From: Halomonas lysinitropha
GTDB taxonomy: Bacteria > Pseudomonadota > Gammaproteobacteria > Pseudomonadales > Halomonadaceae
Length of the DNA: 64,000 nucleotides
Reading direction: 5' to 3'
Assembly: GCF_902500215.1 (NCBI RefSeq)
Contig: NZ_CABVOU010000031.1
Coordinates: 62,001 to 126,000 of the forward strand
The position numbers and the translations under genes were made by a program. Positions 63,422 through 64,000 of the stretch are shown here, piece after piece. The first letter of the stretch is position 1; every line of letters begins with the position of its first letter. The notes beneath the pieces were generated by a model that was not told the DNA's origin, ran no database searches, and saw nothing but the letters and a program-made list of their open reading frames with translations.

Positions 63422-63451
63422 TTGACACAATGGACTTTCGGCGTCTATATC
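63422..63451 (+). promoter_or_regulatory. Promoter of the N-formylglutamate amidohydrolase gene
   Basis: TTGACA (63422-63427) and TATATC (63446-63451) with an 18-base spacer lie 26 bases before the start codon: a good sigma-70 match. Confidence 0.6.
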
Positions 63452-63476
63452 TTTACAGGACCCTGGAGGAGTCCTG

Positions 63477-64000
63477 ATGTCCAGCGAAATCGAGCAGTCG
63501 TCCCCGAGCGTCGAGATGTACAATCGTCAGGCCAACGGTCCTGTCACTATCCTGTGTGAACATGCCTCACATCATATACCCGAGCAATATCATGATCTTG
63601 GTATGGACTACGCACATCGGTACAGTCATGCGGTATGGGATATCGGCGCCCGCGCCGTGGCCTTGAAATTATCGGAGATGCTTCATGCACCGCTGGTGGC
63701 TAGCCGGGTCTCGAGGCTTGTTTACGACTGCAATCGTCCCCCAGAGGCAGCCAGTGCGATGCCTCAACGCGTGGAAATCATCGATGTACCGGGCAATCAC
63801 AAGCTGACCGCATCGCAGCGTTTGGCCAGGGTCGAAGCGGTCTATCGTCCGTTTTGCGAAGCGGTGACGAGTGTGCTGGTGGAACGTGAAGCGCACGATA
63901 TCCCGACGGTGTTGATCACCATCCATAGCTTCACACCGAATTTTCATGGTCAGGTCCGTGCGGTCGAGATCGGCATTCTTCACGATGCCGACCAGCGGAT
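63477..64000 (+). CDS. N-formylglutamate amidohydrolase family protein, N-terminal part (cut by window edge)
   Basis: The first 174 residues are present. CEHASHHIPEQY (about residues 25-36), SRVSRLVYDCNRPPEA near 78 and LITIHSFTPNFHG (about 145) are the family motifs, with His and Glu zinc ligands. Family members hydrolyse N-formylglutamate in histidine breakdown, but relatives act on other N-acyl or gamma-glutamyl compounds; the polyamine context leaves this open. GGAGG precedes the ATG at 63477. The C-terminal end is beyond the window. Confidence 0.85.
   Translation, partial: MSSEIEQSSPSVEMYNRQANGPVTILCEHASHHIPEQYHDLGMDYAHRYSHAVWDIGARAVALKLSEMLHAPLVASRVSRLVYDCNRPPEAASAMPQRVEIIDVPGNHKLTASQRLARVEAVYRPFCEAVTSVLVEREAHDIPTVLITIHSFTPNFHGQVRAVEIGILHDADQR

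Overview
The window looks like chromosome of a moderately halophilic gammaproteobacterium, most likely Halomonas or a close relative. This is inferred from high G+C, acid-rich proteins, a betIBA choline-to-betaine locus, and gene orders shared with Pseudomonas (NAD kinase to DUF2797; lolB-ispE-prs-rplY-pth-ychF; hemA-prfA-prmC-moeB). I see no prophage, insertion sequence, CRISPR array or plasmid feature. Nearly all of it is dense, ordinary chromosomal coding sequence.

Layout. 1-2.1 kb: start of a truncated putP (proline/Na+ symporter), a structured non-coding stretch, a small membrane protein and tRNA-Gly(CCC). 2.1-9.4 kb: CBS-pair protein, a YqaE/Pmp3 fusion, a DMT exporter, then nadK, phosphoesterase, rhomboid protease, DUF1315, DUF2797 and a zinc alcohol dehydrogenase. 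9.5-12.5 kb: sorA-sorB sulfite dehydrogenase and a PA0069-type radical SAM protein. 12.6-17.5 kb: a cobalamin riboswitch followed by btuB-btuF-btuC-btuD. 17.6-20.2 kb: ugpQ, an unknown protein and qorA. 20.3-24.2 kb: a four-gene Zn/Mn/Fe ABC importer with two permeases. 24.3-28.3 kb: class III aminotransferase, CMD-family protein and an SLC13 permease with a charged linker.

28.4-36.6 kb: fadE, betA-betB-betI on the minus strand with a divergent choline-binding protein gene (choX), then tRNA-Met and three tRNA-Asn. 36.8-45.8 kb: prc, apeB, a second tRNA-Met, ychF, pth, rplY, prs, ispE and lolB. 45.8-52.5 kb: a TPR lipoprotein, then hemA-prfA-prmC, an Lrp-family regulator and moeB. 52.6-62.4 kb: a polyamine and beta-alanine region (bauA; FAD oxidase, potABCD, puuA, second FAD oxidase). 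62.4-64 kb: an RpiR regulator divergent from a truncated N-formylglutamate amidohydrolase gene.

Physiology suggested by the genes: osmoprotection (proline and choline uptake, betaine synthesis), cobalamin and transition-metal import, sulfite oxidation, fatty acid oxidation, and import and gamma-glutamyl degradation of polyamines ending in amino acids such as beta-alanine. No clear new multi-gene system is evident. The less expected items are regulatory and architectural: a PsrA-like operator before fadE, a BetI operator, an orphan terminator suggesting a small RNA near tRNA-Gly, the YqaE fusion, the SLC13 charged linker, and the paired gamma-glutamylpolyamine oxidases.
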